A DNA stretch of 64,000 nucleotides from Clostridia bacterium (GTDB lineage: Bacteria; Bacillota; DTU025). A program made the position numbers and the translations under genes. Position 1 is the first letter of the stretch. Every line of letters begins with the position of its first letter. The stretch is taken from positions 20,138 to 84,137 of the forward strand of contig JAYFQW010000012.1 of assembly GCA_034926675.1 (NCBI GenBank), given 5' to 3'. This document shows, one piece after another, positions 8,620 through 17,268 of this stretch. The notes beneath the pieces were generated by a model, which saw only the letters and a program-made list of their open reading frames with translations, had not been told where the DNA came from and did not search any database.

Positions 8620-9306
8620 GTGGAACGCCACGAATTGTACGGAGTAGTGAATGAAGAGATCGTTCGTCCTGATCCGGCAGTAGTCGAGCAGTTCAGGAGG
8701 CACGATGTGGCCAAGATAGGCGATGCCATGGCAGCCCATGGGATTATGCACCACGAGATCAAGCCCATCTATCCCGGTGTGAAAGTGGTCGGCTCGGCAG
8801 TCACGGTGCTAACTCGGCCCGGAGATGCTCTGTTCATCCAGAAGGTAGCCGATGTGGCGCAAGCGGGGGACGTGATCGTCGTGGACGCGGGTGGGGGCAA
8901 AGACGCTGCGGTGATCGGCGAGCGCATCTCCTACTATATGCTCTCCAGAGGCATTCGGGGGATTGTGGTGGATGGCGCTGTGCGCGACAAGGCGGGCATT
9001 TTGGAAGTCGGGTTTCCCACATTCGCAAGGGCCGTTACTCCCCGGATCTACGGCACGCTGGGTCCCGGCGCCATAAACGTTCCGATTCAGTGCGGCGGGG
9101 TCTGTGTCAATCCGGGCGACTTGGTCGTCGGGGACGACGACGGTGTAGTTGTGGTTCCACGGGAGGACATCAAGCGCGTGCTTGAACTATCCGACCTACA
9201 CCTTGCCGGCGAACTGGAGCGGCTGGAGCGCGTGAAGCGCGGAGAGAAGCTGTCAGTGATCAACAACTGCGACCAGAAGATCGCCCGGTGGAGAGAGACC
9301 AACTAG
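8620..9306 (+). CDS. RraA-family protein 3 (4-carboxy-4-hydroxy-2-oxoadipate aldolase-like)
   Basis: This 228-residue RraA-fold protein has the canonical active-site residues: DAGGGKDAAVIGER in the loop, IVVDGAVRD with the Arg-Asp pair, and GDLVVGDDDGVVVVP. The stretch LGPGAINVPIQCGGVCVNPGD resembles the oxoadipate/HMG aldolase branch most closely. The start is GTG at 8620 with AGAGGAG upstream. Placed between two M20 hydrolases, it fits a route in which amide hydrolysis releases an acid that is then split by a retro-aldol or decarboxylation step. Substrate unknown. Confidence 0.85.
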   Translation: MERHELYGVVNEEIVRPDPAVVEQFRRHDVAKIGDAMAAHGIMHHEIKPIYPGVKVVGSAVTVLTRPGDALFIQKVADVAQAGDVIVVDAGGGKDAAVIGERISYYMLSRGIRGIVVDGAVRDKAGILEVGFPTFARAVTPRIYGTLGPGAINVPIQCGGVCVNPGDLVVGDDDGVVVVPREDIKRVLELSDLHLAGELERLERVKRGEKLSVINNCDQKIARWRETN

Positions 9307-9327
9307 GCGGCGAGCGAGGGGATACTT

Positions 9328-10473
9328 ATGTCCATGGATTTGGCGGCGATCCGTCGCCTGCTGCACCGGCGCCCCGAGACCGGGCTTGATACATACGAGA
9401 CTGCTAAGACCATTATGTCTTGCCTGGATGATCTGGGCGTACCTTCGAAGACGTGCGCGGGCACGGGCGTTGTGGCTGAGATTGAGGGTACAGCTCCAGG
9501 CCCCACTGTGGCCGTGCGGGTGGACATCGATGCCCTTCCCGTTGAGGACCTATCTGGAGTCGAGTTTGCCAGCGAGCGATCTGGAAAGGCCCACGCCTGT
9601 GGGCACGACGCGCACGCGGCGATAGGGATAGGCGTCGCAGAGGCGCTCATGGGTCGACGGGCCGAGATAGCAGGGCGCGCTCGGCTCATCTTCCAGCCGG
9701 CTGAGGAGACTTTCCAAGGCGCTCGGGCGATGGTCGAGTGCGGCGCGCTTGACGGTGTGCAGGCCATATTCGGAGTGCACAACATGCCCACCGTCCCTCT
9801 GGGGAGTGTCGTGTTTGTGGATGGTTCGGCTGCTATGGCCGCGTCCGATAGGTTCAGGATTACTGTGAAGGGTATGGGCGGTCACGCCGGGATGCCCCAT
9901 CAGACTAGGGATCCTCTGGTGGCGTGCGCCGCCGTGATCATGTCTTTGCAGGCCATCGTGAGCAGGGCGATTGATCCCAGCCAATCGGCTACAGTGAGTG
10001 TGTGCCGTATGTCGGGCGGGACCGCTTTCAACGTCATCGGCGACAGCGGCGAGCTCGAGGGGACCGCCCGGTATCTGGAGCAATCGGTGGGCGAATCCAT
10101 TGCTGATCTGGTGCAGAGCATCGCCAGAAGCACCGCCCGCGCGCACAGATGCGAGGCAGATACCGAGTACGCGCAGATGGTACCGCCGCTTATGACGTCG
10201 CCCAAGGCTGTGCGTGTGGCTATGGGCGTCGCGGCGGACATATTGGGTGCGTCAAAGATCCAGCGGTCGTGCGCCTTCATGGGCTCTGAGGACTTCGCGC
10301 TCTATGCGGCGCGGATTCCCGCAAGCTACTTCTGGGTTGGCTCGCAGGGCCCATATCCGCTGCATAGCCCCAGATTCGTGATCGACGAAGGGTGTATTCG
10401 AATAGGCGTAGACCTCATGACTGAGATAGCCATAAGGGCTGGACGGATCGACTGGCTCTCGCCGCGGCTGTAG
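9328..10473 (+). CDS. M20D-type amidohydrolase (HipO/IAA-amino acid hydrolase-like)
   Basis: The 381-residue product is an M20D amidohydrolase. It cleaves N-acyl or N-aromatic-acyl amino acids, or related amides, using a metal centre. Seen in order: LLHRRPETGLDTYET at the N-terminus, HACGHDAHAAIGIGVAEAL with the metal-binding His-Asp residues, FQPAEETFQGARAMVECG with the catalytic Glu pair, GVHNMPTVPLGSV, and the lid-domain GGHAGMPHQTRDP. All ligand motifs look intact. ATG at 9328 follows GAGGGGA. It lies within the operon, 21 bases after the RraA 3 gene. Confidence 0.9.
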   Translation: MSMDLAAIRRLLHRRPETGLDTYETAKTIMSCLDDLGVPSKTCAGTGVVAEIEGTAPGPTVAVRVDIDALPVEDLSGVEFASERSGKAHACGHDAHAAIGIGVAEALMGRRAEIAGRARLIFQPAEETFQGARAMVECGALDGVQAIFGVHNMPTVPLGSVVFVDGSAAMAASDRFRITVKGMGGHAGMPHQTRDPLVACAAVIMSLQAIVSRAIDPSQSATVSVCRMSGGTAFNVIGDSGELEGTARYLEQSVGESIADLVQSIARSTARAHRCEADTEYAQMVPPLMTSPKAVRVAMGVAADILGASKIQRSCAFMGSEDFALYAARIPASYFWVGSQGPYPLHSPRFVIDEGCIRIGVDLMTEIAIRAGRIDWLSPRL

Positions 10474-10515
10474 GCGGTTGCGGGCATTGTACACATGAGC
10501 ACGGGAGGTAGTAAC

Positions 10516-12537
10516 ATGGTCAGCCCATTGCTCGAATTGAGGGGCCTTTGCACATATTTCCGGACTGCAGGCGGCATCATGCGCTCCGTAGACGGCGTGG
10601 ACCTGACCATAGGCCGCGGAGAGACCCTTGGAGTCGTCGGTGAATCGGGGTGCGGCAAGAGCGTTACAGCTCTTTCAATCATGAGGCTAGTGCCGGAGCC
10701 CCCAGGAGAGATCTGTGGGGGAGAGATTCTGTTCGAGGGGTCAAACCTCCTGGAGAAAACGGAAATCGACATGTGCGGGATCCGCGGCAAGGATATCGCC
10801 ATGATATTCCAAGAGCCCATGACGTCGCTCAACCCGGTGCACACGTGCGGACGCCAGATCGCCGAGGCCATACGTGTGCATCAAGGGCTGTCAGGCGACA
10901 AGGCCGAGCGAGAGGCTATTGAGATGCTCAGGCGCGTGGGGATACCGGAGCCCGAGCGTCGAGCGAACGAGTATCCGCACCAGCTGTCGGGGGGAATGCG
11001 ACAGAGGGTGATGATAGCCATGGCTCTGTCGAGCCGACCGAAGCTGCTGATAGCAGACGAACCTACTACAGCGCTGGACGTTACCATACAGGCCCAGATC
11101 CTGGATCTCATGCGCAAGCTAAAGAGCGAGTTCGGCATGGCCATGATGCTGATCACCCATGACCTGGGAGTGGTTGCGGAGATGGCCGACCGGGTAGTCG
11201 TAATGTACGCCGGCAAAGTCGTAGAAGAGGCCGACGTTAGGTCACTATTCGCGCACTCTGTGCATCCGTATACTGCGGGCCTGCTCAGGTCGGTGCCGCG
11301 CCTCGCTGATTCACAGGATAGGCTCGCAACCATAGATGGCACAGTGCCGAGCGCGAAGTCGATGCCTGAGGGGTGCCGTTTTCACCCGCGATGCGAGTTC
11401 GCGACCGACGCCTGCCGCGAGAAGGAACCGCCTCTGGTCAGTGTGGGCCAGTCGCACAAAGCTGCGTGCTGGCGGGCGGAAGAGCGGGTGCGAGTGGGCG
11501 CCGCCGGAACATCGTCCCCTGGAGCATCGCCTTCAGGATCTACCAAGAAAGACGGAGGCGACGGCTCAGAAGACATGCTCCTGATCGTGGACGGGCTGAA
11601 GAAGCACTTCGCCGTGGGCAGGAAGAGGGGCGCCGGCAATACGGCTGCGGCGGTGCGCGCGGTAGATGGGGTAAGCTTCACGGTTCGAAAGGGCGAGACT
11701 CTGGGAATCGTGGGCGAATCGGGCTGCGGCAAGACCACTCTGGGCCGGATGCTTGTGCGGCTTTCTCAGCCGGACGCCGGCAGAATCCTATTCGATGGCA
11801 AGGATGTCATGTCCATGCGTTCCGAAGAACTGCGGACACTGCACCGGGACATCCAGATCGTGTTCCAGGATCCGTACGCTTCGCTCAATCCACGTCTGAC
11901 GGTAGGCAGAATCGTCGGTGAGCCGTTTGAGATACACGAGTCGGCTAGACCCGGAGAGATAAGGGATAGGGTCCAGAACCTTCTGGAAGTAGTCGGGCTC
12001 TCTCACGATCATATCGACCGTTACCCGCACGAATTCTCAGGCGGTCAGAGGCAGCGCATCGGCATAGCCCGCGCGATAGCCCTAAACCCCAAGATGATCG
12101 TGTGCGATGAGCCGGTATCGGCACTTGATGTTTCAGTGCAGGCTCAGATCCTGAATCTCCTGAGCGATCTGCGCGACCAGTTCGGCTTGAGCTACATCTT
12201 CATCGCTCATGGCCTAGCTGTGGTCAAGCATATTTCCGACCGAGTGGCAGTGATGTACCTGGGCAAACTCGTTGAGCTGGCCGCAAGCGACGAGATATAC
12301 AGGAATCCGATCCATCCGTACACTCAGGCGTTGATGTCCGCAATTCCGATACCGGATCCTGATTCAAAGGCCGAGCGGGTACTACTGGAGGGAGACGTTC
12401 CTAGCCCAATCAACATACCAGTCGGATGCCGGTTCCACACAAGGTGTAGATATGCCGTGCCTGAATGCAGGCTCAGCGAACCTGAACTGGTCGATGCCGG
12501 TTCCGGGCACTTGGTGGCATGTCACCGGCGAATCTGA
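10516..12537 (+). CDS. Fused peptide ABC transporter ATPases (DppD-DppF fusion)
   Basis: A single 673-residue protein carries two complete oligopeptide-type ATPase domains. In the first half (to about residue 320) are [28 protein letters not shown] and the family C-terminal Cys-rich [14 protein letters not shown]. In the second half are [29 protein letters not shown] and [14 protein letters not shown]. In most bacteria these are two genes. The fusion supplies both nucleotide-binding sites for the DppB/DppC-type permeases at 3247 and 4130. I chose ATG at 10516 because GGGAGGT precedes it; an in-frame ATG at 10495 has no such site. The gene closes the transport set and is followed by one more hydrolase. 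Confidence 0.92.
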   Translation: MVSPLLELRGLCTYFRTAGGIMRSVDGVDLTIGRGETLGVVGESGCGKSVTALSIMRLVPEPPGEICGGEILFEGSNLLEKTEIDMCGIRGKDIAMIFQEPMTSLNPVHTCGRQIAEAIRVHQGLSGDKAEREAIEMLRRVGIPEPERRANEYPHQLSGGMRQRVMIAMALSSRPKLLIADEPTTALDVTIQAQILDLMRKLKSEFGMAMMLITHDLGVVAEMADRVVVMYAGKVVEEADVRSLFAHSVHPYTAGLLRSVPRLADSQDRLATIDGTVPSAKSMPEGCRFHPRCEFATDACREKEPPLVSVGQSHKAACWRAEERVRVGAAGTSSPGASPSGSTKKDGGDGSEDMLLIVDGLKKHFAVGRKRGAGNTAAAVRAVDGVSFTVRKGETLGIVGESGCGKTTLGRMLVRLSQPDAGRILFDGKDVMSMRSEELRTLHRDIQIVFQDPYASLNPRLTVGRIVGEPFEIHESARPGEIRDRVQNLLEVVGLSHDHIDRYPHEFSGGQRQRIGIARAIALNPKMIVCDEPVSALDVSVQAQILNLLSDLRDQFGLSYIFIAHGLAVVKHISDRVAVMYLGKLVELAASDEIYRNPIHPYTQALMSAIPIPDPDSKAERVLLEGDVPSPINIPVGCRFHTRCRYAVPECRLSEPELVDAGSGHLVACHRRI

Positions 12538-12573
12538 GAGCCGTTGCAGCAGACAGAGGGAGTTGGTTTCGAC

Positions 12574-13956
12574 ATGATGGGTTGGAGGGCCTACGCCCGT
12601 AAGCACAGAGACAGGTTTCTATCCGACTTGATGGACTTACTCCGAATCCCGAGCGTGAGTGCTCTTCCGGAGCATGCCGGCGATGTACAGCGCGCCGCCC
12701 AGTGGATCGCGGATCGAATGACTGCTGCAGGCATTGAAGGCGCGAAGGTGATGCAGACCGGGGGCCACCCCGTAGTGTACGGAGAGTGGCTACATGCCCC
12801 CGGCAAGCCTACTGTGCTTCTGTACGGCCACTTCGACATCCAGCCGGCAGACCCCGTTGAACTGTGGAAGAAGCCTCCTTTTGAGCCCACGATAGTGGGC
12901 GATCGGATCTACGCCCGCGGCGCGGCAGATCCCAAAGGGAACATGATCATACCGATCCTGGCTGTCGAGGCCATGCTGCAGGGCGACGGGGCGCTTCCTG
13001 CCAATGTGAAGTTCTTCTTTGAGGGGCAGGAGGAGATCGGAAGCCCAGAAATCCCTGAGTTCGTTAGGCAGCACAGAGACCTCTTGGCGTGCGACTTTGC
13101 CCTCAGCTCCGACGGCAGCCAATTTAGCGAGACCGAGGGCGAGATTCTCATCGCCCGAAAGGGCCTGTGCGGCGTGCAGATAGACGTGCAAGGCCCTAGG
13201 TCTGACATGCACTCGGGCACATCGGGCGGAGCTATGCAGAACCCGATATACGCACTTGCCTACATTCTGTCTTCCATGCGCTCCCCTGATGGCAAGATCG
13301 ATATAGAGGGATTCTTCGATAATGTAGTTCCGCTCACCGAAGATGACAGGGCGTCGATTGCGGTTGTTCCGTTTGACGATGATGAGTACAGGAGGCAACT
13401 GGGCGTAGACGAGCTGTTCGGCGAGCCTGGCTATACTACTTTGGAGCGGGCATGGGCCCGGCCCACCCTCGATTTTAACGGCGTCTGGGGTGGATTCCAG
13501 GGCGAGGGGAGCAAGACGGTACTACCCTCCAGGGCCGGCGCCAAGATCACCTGCAGGCTCGTTCCGAACCAGGAGCCTGAGGAGATTATGAGCCTCATAG
13601 AAGCGCACGTGGCCAAGTTCGCGCCGAAGGGCGCGAAGGCCGTCGTGACCCGGCAACCGGGCACAGCCAGGCCCTACAGCATACCTAAGGACCACCCCGC
13701 AAATCGGCTGGCCCATGCAGTGCTGGAAGAGGTCTATGGCAAGCCTCCGTACTACGTGCGTATCGGGGGCACTATAGCAGTGACCGGGATTCTCCTCGAT
13801 ATCCTCGGAATCCACACCGTCAGTTTTGGGTTTTGCCTAAGTGACGAGTGTTTCCATGCTCCCAACGAGTTCTTCCGCATAAGCAGCTGGGACCGCGGCC
13901 AATTAGCCTACTGCAAGCTATTTCACCAACTGGGCGAGCAGGGGTTGGAGGACTGA
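12574..13956 (+). CDS. M20-family dipeptidase-like hydrolase
   Basis: The product is about 460 residues, of the M20 dipeptidase group. Unlike the paralogue at 7177 its metal site is canonical: LLYGHFDIQPAD (His-x-Asp), ARGAADPKGN (bridging Asp), FEGQEEIGSPEIPEF (catalytic Glu and ligand Glu), DMHSGTSGG in the lid region, and FHAPNEFF with the last His. I set the start at ATG 12574, behind GAGGGAG; upstream in-frame TTG 12544 is possible but has a poor site. It is the last gene of the operon and probably cleaves the imported peptide-like compound in the cytoplasm. Confidence 0.88.
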   Translation: MMGWRAYARKHRDRFLSDLMDLLRIPSVSALPEHAGDVQRAAQWIADRMTAAGIEGAKVMQTGGHPVVYGEWLHAPGKPTVLLYGHFDIQPADPVELWKKPPFEPTIVGDRIYARGAADPKGNMIIPILAVEAMLQGDGALPANVKFFFEGQEEIGSPEIPEFVRQHRDLLACDFALSSDGSQFSETEGEILIARKGLCGVQIDVQGPRSDMHSGTSGGAMQNPIYALAYILSSMRSPDGKIDIEGFFDNVVPLTEDDRASIAVVPFDDDEYRRQLGVDELFGEPGYTTLERAWARPTLDFNGVWGGFQGEGSKTVLPSRAGAKITCRLVPNQEPEEIMSLIEAHVAKFAPKGAKAVVTRQPGTARPYSIPKDHPANRLAHAVLEEVYGKPPYYVRIGGTIAVTGILLDILGIHTVSFGFCLSDECFHAPNEFFRISSWDRGQLAYCKLFHQLGEQGLED

Positions 13957-13974
13957 TAGAGAACTATAGGATCC

Positions 13975-14145
13975 CTGCCTGTTCACCGACACTTTCTTGA
14001 GGCCTTTGATCTTCGCAATCTAGGCGACTACGGCGTGGTCCGCGCCATTGACGCTGTGGACGCCCACCTGGTGCTGGAGAACGCCAAGGCCTCTTGCATC
14101 GCCATTGGGAACCACCTGCCCTTACCCGAATCTGACACCGAGTAG
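13975..14145 (+). pseudogene. HEPN-domain C-terminal fragment
   Basis: The plus strand encodes about 56 codons that resemble the C-terminal part of small HEPN proteins (UPF0332 type): HFLEAFDLRNLGDYGVVRAI, then a helix ending ENAKASCIAIGNHL. The R-N-L-G-D-Y pattern corresponds to the usual R-x-x-x-D-Y of the family. There is no start codon or N-terminal half, so this is a relic, probably of a HEPN/nucleotidyltransferase toxin-antitoxin pair. The rest of the gap to 14394 shows nothing recognisable before the ribosome site of the next gene. Confidence 0.45.
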
Positions 14146-14394
14146 CCAAACGCGTGGGGCAGTAGCAAGCGACGTCTCTCATCTGCTCCTCGACCTGGGC
14201 GGCGCAGGCGGACAATACGGACTTTGAACTCAGGGACTTCTCAGGAAGTTGAGAAGAGATCCGATTGTCCAGGTGAAAAAACGAATTGGCTCCGGAGAAC
14301 CGCAGTTGATCAGGCCGGAACGAGGCCGTGCGCGGAGTGAGTATATTGGCAGCCGCCAACCTGGTATGCTTGGGGAGAAAGGAGGCATTACGCC

Positions 14395-14808
14395 ATGGAG
14401 ATTGTCGCAAAAGGAGCGCAGCTGTTGGCAAGATGCGGCGAGATTGCCCTAGCGTCAATCAGCGAGCAAGGCTACCCCCGGGTTTGCGTACTCTCAAGAA
14501 CCAAATCGGAAGGCCTTAAGAGACTCTGGGTTTCGACCGGCGCGGAATCGACGAAGGTCAGGCATTTCAAGGCGAATCCCAAAGCAGGCGCCTGTTTCTA
14601 CAGGGGCAATGATAGCGTGACCTTAGGCGGTACGGTAACTCTGATCCAGGATCGGGCGGTTAAGGCCGAGATGTGGCTGGATTGGTTCATCAATCATTAT
14701 CCTGGCGGGATCGACGACCCGAACTACTGCATACTCGAATTTCGAACCGAGGAAGCCACCCTCTGGATCGACAAGGAGTTCGTCACCTTGGGTGGTGAGC
14801 AATCATGA
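14395..14808 (+). CDS. Pyridoxamine 5'-phosphate oxidase-family protein
   Basis: This small flavin-binding split-barrel protein of 137 residues starts at ATG behind AAAGGAGG. Typical features are the N-terminal helix, then IALASISEQGYPRVCVLS, the STGAESTKVRHFKANPKAGACFY strand-helix and the GTVTLIQD strand. The family binds FMN or F420 and includes general-stress proteins and nitroimidazole-resistance-like proteins. The exact reaction cannot be told. It overlaps the following gene by four bases (ATGA), so the two are translationally coupled. Confidence 0.85.
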   Translation: MEIVAKGAQLLARCGEIALASISEQGYPRVCVLSRTKSEGLKRLWVSTGAESTKVRHFKANPKAGACFYRGNDSVTLGGTVTLIQDRAVKAEMWLDWFINHYPGGIDDPNYCILEFRTEEATLWIDKEFVTLGGEQS

Positions 14809-15677
14809 TCGACTCACGCTGCGGGCTTCACTGTACGGGCTGTGCGTGGAAAGAATCTCACGGTTGCGGCGGCTGTATAGCCACCGAGGGACATCCATTT
14901 CACGGCGAATGCCGGATCGCTGTGTGCTGTCAGGACAAGGGCCTTACCCATTGCGGTGAATGCGACATGATTCCCTGCGACCAATTGCATGCCTACTCCT
15001 ACCTCGATCCCGAACACGGCGACCATCCGCCGGGGGCGCGGGTGGCCGTCTGCCGGAAATGGGCGGCCGAGCGGGGATGCCAGGCCTGGAGCAGAGTGCT
15101 GCTGACCTCGGCGGGGTTTGAGGACCTGGCCGGCCAGCAAAAGCCCAATATTGTGAAGCGGTTCTTGAAGATGCTTGGCAAACCGGCCAGCGCCGCCAAG
15201 GCATTGTTTATCCCCACCGCCGCTGTTGACGCCGAGGCAAAAGAGATGGCGAAGGAGTGCCGGAACGAACTCATTCGGGCGGGAATCCTCCCCGAAAACA
15301 TCACCACCCACGATGTTGATGGTAGCCTGAGCGCCGCGGAAGCCATGAAGTTCGACGCCGTCTATGTTACCGGCGGCACCACCCGACGTCTACTTCGGCG
15401 CATCAAGGAAACCGGCTTTGACGCGATCATCAAGAGAATGGTATACGCCAACAAAGTCTACATCGGAGTGAGCGCGGGCAGCCTCATTGCCGCGCCCTTC
15501 ATCGACGGTTCGCGCGATGGCCAGATGACCGGGCTGGCGCTGGTTCATGCGTACCTATCCGTCCATCAACCGGAAGGTGCGCCCGCCCGAACCGATTTGC
15601 CGTTGCCGCACTTGCCCTTGACCGATCGCCAAGCACTTGCCGTCAGTTGGAATGGGTATGAGCTTATTGAGGATTGA
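14805..15677 (+). CDS. DUF3795 domain fused to peptidase S51 (dipeptidase E-like)
   Basis: The 290-residue product has two parts. Residues 1 to about 90 form a Cys-rich DUF3795 module (CGLHCTGCAWKESHGCGGC, then CRIAVCCQDKGLTHCGEC), likely binding metal. From about residue 110 follows a peptidase S51 fold: ALFIPTAAVDAEAKEMAKEC, the VYVTGGTTRRLLRRI strand, and the nucleophile elbow GVSAGSLIAA with the catalytic Ser. S51 enzymes cleave Asp-X dipeptides or cyanophycin fragments. The S51 part is somewhat short. The linkage of these two domains in one chain is unusual in my knowledge. It is translationally coupled to the PNPOx-family gene. Confidence 0.82.
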   Translation: MIDSRCGLHCTGCAWKESHGCGGCIATEGHPFHGECRIAVCCQDKGLTHCGECDMIPCDQLHAYSYLDPEHGDHPPGARVAVCRKWAAERGCQAWSRVLLTSAGFEDLAGQQKPNIVKRFLKMLGKPASAAKALFIPTAAVDAEAKEMAKECRNELIRAGILPENITTHDVDGSLSAAEAMKFDAVYVTGGTTRRLLRRIKETGFDAIIKRMVYANKVYIGVSAGSLIAAPFIDGSRDGQMTGLALVHAYLSVHQPEGAPARTDLPLPHLPLTDRQALAVSWNGYELIED

Positions 15678-15796
15678 AGCACAGGACAGTGTACGGCGCA
15701 ATGGTTTCCGCATCGGTTGCGGGATTCGGTTGTGGAGTTCAACCAACAGGCAGATTAGATCAAGACGCCTGATCTTGGCCGAGAGGGGTGCAGTGA

Positions 15797-16034
15797 TTGA
15801 CGGAAGCCAAGTACTTCGTAGATCTGGCCTTTTCGCTCAGTGACTGCGCCGTATGCGGGCAATGCGCCGGATTCGCCGGCCAGCCATGCGTCAATCCCAG
15901 AAAGGGCGCGTCCGGCCTTTCACAGTGTGGGCATTGATGCTTTCAAGACCGTGCACCGGTTCGGCTTGCCGCTGGACACACTCAAGAGCCAAGAGGAAAC
16001 GCCCAACTGGTACTCAGCCGTGTTCATTGAGTGA
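15797..16034 (+). pseudogene. DUF2284 metal-binding protein remnant (frameshifted)
   Basis: The first frame from TTG 15797 gives DCAVCGQCAGFAGQPC, a Cys cluster. The next frame, from about 15885, gives PERARPAFHSVGIDAFKTV and ends at 16034 with a short acidic tail. Together they match the C-terminal half of DUF2284, where a Cys-rich block is followed by the conserved KARPS...GIDVF segment. The N-terminal half is absent and the two frames do not join, so the gene is broken. The surrounding stretch 15678-16436 shows no other gene. Confidence 0.5.
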
Positions 16035-16436
16035 CACGCCGCATTAGCCGAAACCGTCTGCTCTCATCGAGCTGCCCGGGGCATCTGGTCGGACAGTTGC
16101 GGGTGGGCCATCAGGATACTCCCGAACGGCGAGTCCGATAGCAAGACAACACTATCGCACTGTTGATCATCCCATTTTAAGGCACTATCTCTAACAAGTG
16201 GCCGTACAAGCATATCAACAGCGTGGACGGATTTCGGATACGGAAATCCTCCAAGTCTCCGACCAATCCTCTTGTTCGAGTGTTCGGCACGCCAAAGAGG
16301 TTCCGAGACATAGTCGAAACCCAGATGGGTGCGGCACTCTAGTCTGACAGAGACGCCCCACGAGCAGTGCCTCACGAACACGTTCTGCGTTCGGTGCAAA
16401 CCTCTCCCTCGGAGCCTGCACGATATGGCTCAGCAC
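16035..16436. other. Gap without recognisable gene
   Basis: Only short open frames without ribosome sites or family resemblance are present on either strand. The 3' end leads into the promoter of the GntR gene. Confidence 0.5.
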
Positions 16437-16469
16437 TTGACAAGTTATCTAGTTAACTATTATTCTAGA
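16437..16469 (+). promoter_or_regulatory. Promoter with overlapping palindromic operator for the amino-sugar operon
   Basis: A consensus -35 TTGACA (16437-16442) is followed after 18 bp by TATTCT (16461-16466). The inverted repeat TCTAG...CTAGA (16448-16452 and 16465-16469) lies across the spacer and the -10 element. Such a position would let the GntR protein encoded just downstream block RNA polymerase. This is one of the best promoter matches in the window. The operator role is inferred. Confidence 0.6.
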
Positions 16470-16498
16470 CATACATACAAGCCGGGCGGTTCACGTGT

Positions 16499-17254
16499 AT
16501 GGCGGGATGGTGTAAGCAATTGACGCTTAACAGGCGCACTTCAATACCTCTATACGTTCAGATCAAGGAACAGCTGGCGGGCGCGATCCGATCAGGCAAA
16601 TGGCAGCCGGGCGACAGGGTTCCTTCTGGGCCTGAGCTGTCAGATGAATACGGAGTCAGCGTGATGACTGTCCGCCAGGCCATAGGTGAGCTCGTCAACG
16701 AGGGCGTGCTGGTTTCTGAACGAGGGCGGGGAACATACGTCGCGCGGCAGAAACTGTCTACAAGGCTTCCTTACTTCATCGGTTTCACTACGGAGATGAA
16801 GTTGAGGGGCTATGAACCGAAAACTCTGATCATTGGCAAGGGAGTCACGGATGCGAATGCTGATATCGCAGCGCGGCTGGCGATTCCAGACGGCAGCCGA
16901 GTCGTGTGGTATGACCGGTTGAGGCTTGCCGACGGTGAACCCATCTGTTACGAAACCTCGTATTTCAGCTATGGCCGATTCCCCGATTTTCCGTTTCCGG
17001 AGGGTGAATACGTATCCTCCTACTACATCTTTGAGAAGGAATACGGAGTCCAAGTGGTCAGGGCTGAGCAGGCGTTTCACGCAGTGAAGGCTACTGCCAA
17101 GCAAAGCAAAATACTGCAGATTCCGCCTGAGTCGCCGGTATTGCTGCTGGTGAGTACCGAGTTCGATGGTGAGGACTCTCCAGTGCAGTTCACGTTAGGG
17201 GCATACCGTGGTGATCGCTATAACATCATGGTAGAGCGCATGAGGCGAGACTAA
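16499..17254 (+). CDS. GntR-family regulator, HutC type with UTRA domain
   Basis: The 251-residue regulator has a winged-helix N-terminus (IPLYVQIKEQLAGAIRSGKW, then LSDEYGVSVMTVRQAIGELVNEGVLVSERGRGTYV) and a UTRA domain from about residue 95. It resembles NagR/YvoA-type regulators, which sense GlcNAc-6-phosphate or glucosamine-6-phosphate. That fits the amino-sugar genes that follow. The ribosome site before ATG 16499 is weak. An in-frame TTG at 16520 is an alternative. It heads the operon and probably represses it through the palindrome at 16448-16469. Confidence 0.88.
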   Translation: MAGWCKQLTLNRRTSIPLYVQIKEQLAGAIRSGKWQPGDRVPSGPELSDEYGVSVMTVRQAIGELVNEGVLVSERGRGTYVARQKLSTRLPYFIGFTTEMKLRGYEPKTLIIGKGVTDANADIAARLAIPDGSRVVWYDRLRLADGEPICYETSYFSYGRFPDFPFPEGEYVSSYYIFEKEYGVQVVRAEQAFHAVKATAKQSKILQIPPESPVLLLVSTEFDGEDSPVQFTLGAYRGDRYNIMVERMRRD

Positions 17255-17268
17255 GGGAAGGCGCGGAT

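Noticed and set aside
5863..9306. Reading the RraA proteins as RNase E inhibitors
   Set aside because: The operon context (importer and M20 hydrolases) and the aldolase-type GAVRD motifs favour metabolic enzymes over degradosome regulators.
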